Shown here piece after piece: positions 5,630 through 5,757 of a DNA stretch of 5,757 nt. This DNA comes from an uncultured Collinsella sp. (GTDB lineage: Bacteria > Actinomycetota > Coriobacteriia > Coriobacteriales > Coriobacteriaceae). Position 1 is the first letter of the stretch, and every line of letters begins with the position of its first letter. The position numbers and the translations under genes are program-made. Where the stretch lies: assembly GCA_900551635.1 (NCBI GenBank), contig URWQ01000110.1, positions 1 to 5,757 of the forward strand, given 5' to 3'. The notes under the pieces were generated by a model. The model did not search any database. It worked only from the letters and a program-made list of their open reading frames with translations, and was not told the origin of the DNA.

Positions 5630-5757
5630 CTAGAACCGCGCGACCTGGTGCGTGAGCAGACCCGTCGGAACCTGCGCCGCGCCGCCGCTGACCTGCGCGG
5701 CGGGGAAGAGCGCAGCTACGGCAAAGTTGAACGGCTCTTTGCCCGTGTAGGTGCCGG
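5630..5757 (-). CDS. C-terminal end of an unrecognised leftward gene (partial)
   Basis: Reading leftward from the right edge, a frame of 41 codons ends at TAG (5632-5630). The peptide ends in QVPTGLLTHQVARF and includes FNFAVAALFPAAQVSGG. Codons are strongly G/C-ending, like the neighbouring genes, and the stop lies at a sensible distance from the hairpin at 5548-5584, which fits a convergent gene end. I do not recognise the family. The opposite strand is also open here (from about 5609) but gives a low-complexity Arg/Ala-rich peptide without a ribosome site, as expected of a shadow. The fragment is too short for a functional call. Confidence 0.5.
   Translation of the reverse strand, partial: GTYTGKEPFNFAVAALFPAAQVSGGAAQVPTGLLTHQVARF

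Overview
The window is GC-rich, densely coded bacterial chromosome. Third codon positions are strongly G/C and most genes have clear Shine-Dalgarno sites. Gene order, codon use and protein flavour suggest a high-GC Gram-positive anaerobe of the Coriobacteriia, perhaps Collinsella. That placement is an impression from sequence style; no marker gene here settles it.

Layout, left to right. (1) A leftward gene, cut by the window edge, encodes a DnaQ-like 3'-5' exonuclease; its start is at 783. (2) A short divergent intergenic region holds a good rightward promoter overlaid by repeated CTAGG half-sites. It precedes a 368-residue membrane permease of the ArsP_2 / 'putative manganese transporter' type, which has a very His-rich cytosolic or periplasmic loop. 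(3) A convergent junction carries two long hairpins: one ends the permease transcript and the other ends a leftward two-gene operon. (4) That operon encodes a six-TM HdeD/DUF308 membrane protein followed, with no gap (TAG directly followed by ATG), by a YaiI/YqxD (DUF188) PIN-like protein. (5) A divergent region of about 240 bases contains a 19-bp sequence strikingly like the IdeR/DtxR iron box, just upstream of a nitroreductase-family flavoprotein. (6) A perfect 13-bp-stem hairpin precedes two tandem paralogous histidine phosphatases (phosphoglycerate-mutase-like), 19 nt apart. (7) A strong hairpin terminator follows, and the C-terminal end of an unrecognised leftward gene runs off the right edge.

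The genes look like ordinary small transcription units rather than one pathway. The one recurring theme is metal biology: a probable Mn/heavy-metal exporter with a His-rich metal-binding loop, and a flavoprotein under a possible iron-box operator. I see no mobile element, CRISPR array, tRNA or rRNA. No wholly new multi-gene system is evident. The best leads are the two candidate metalloregulator sites, and two hairpins that share a GGGAC...ACCT loop core on unrelated stems.
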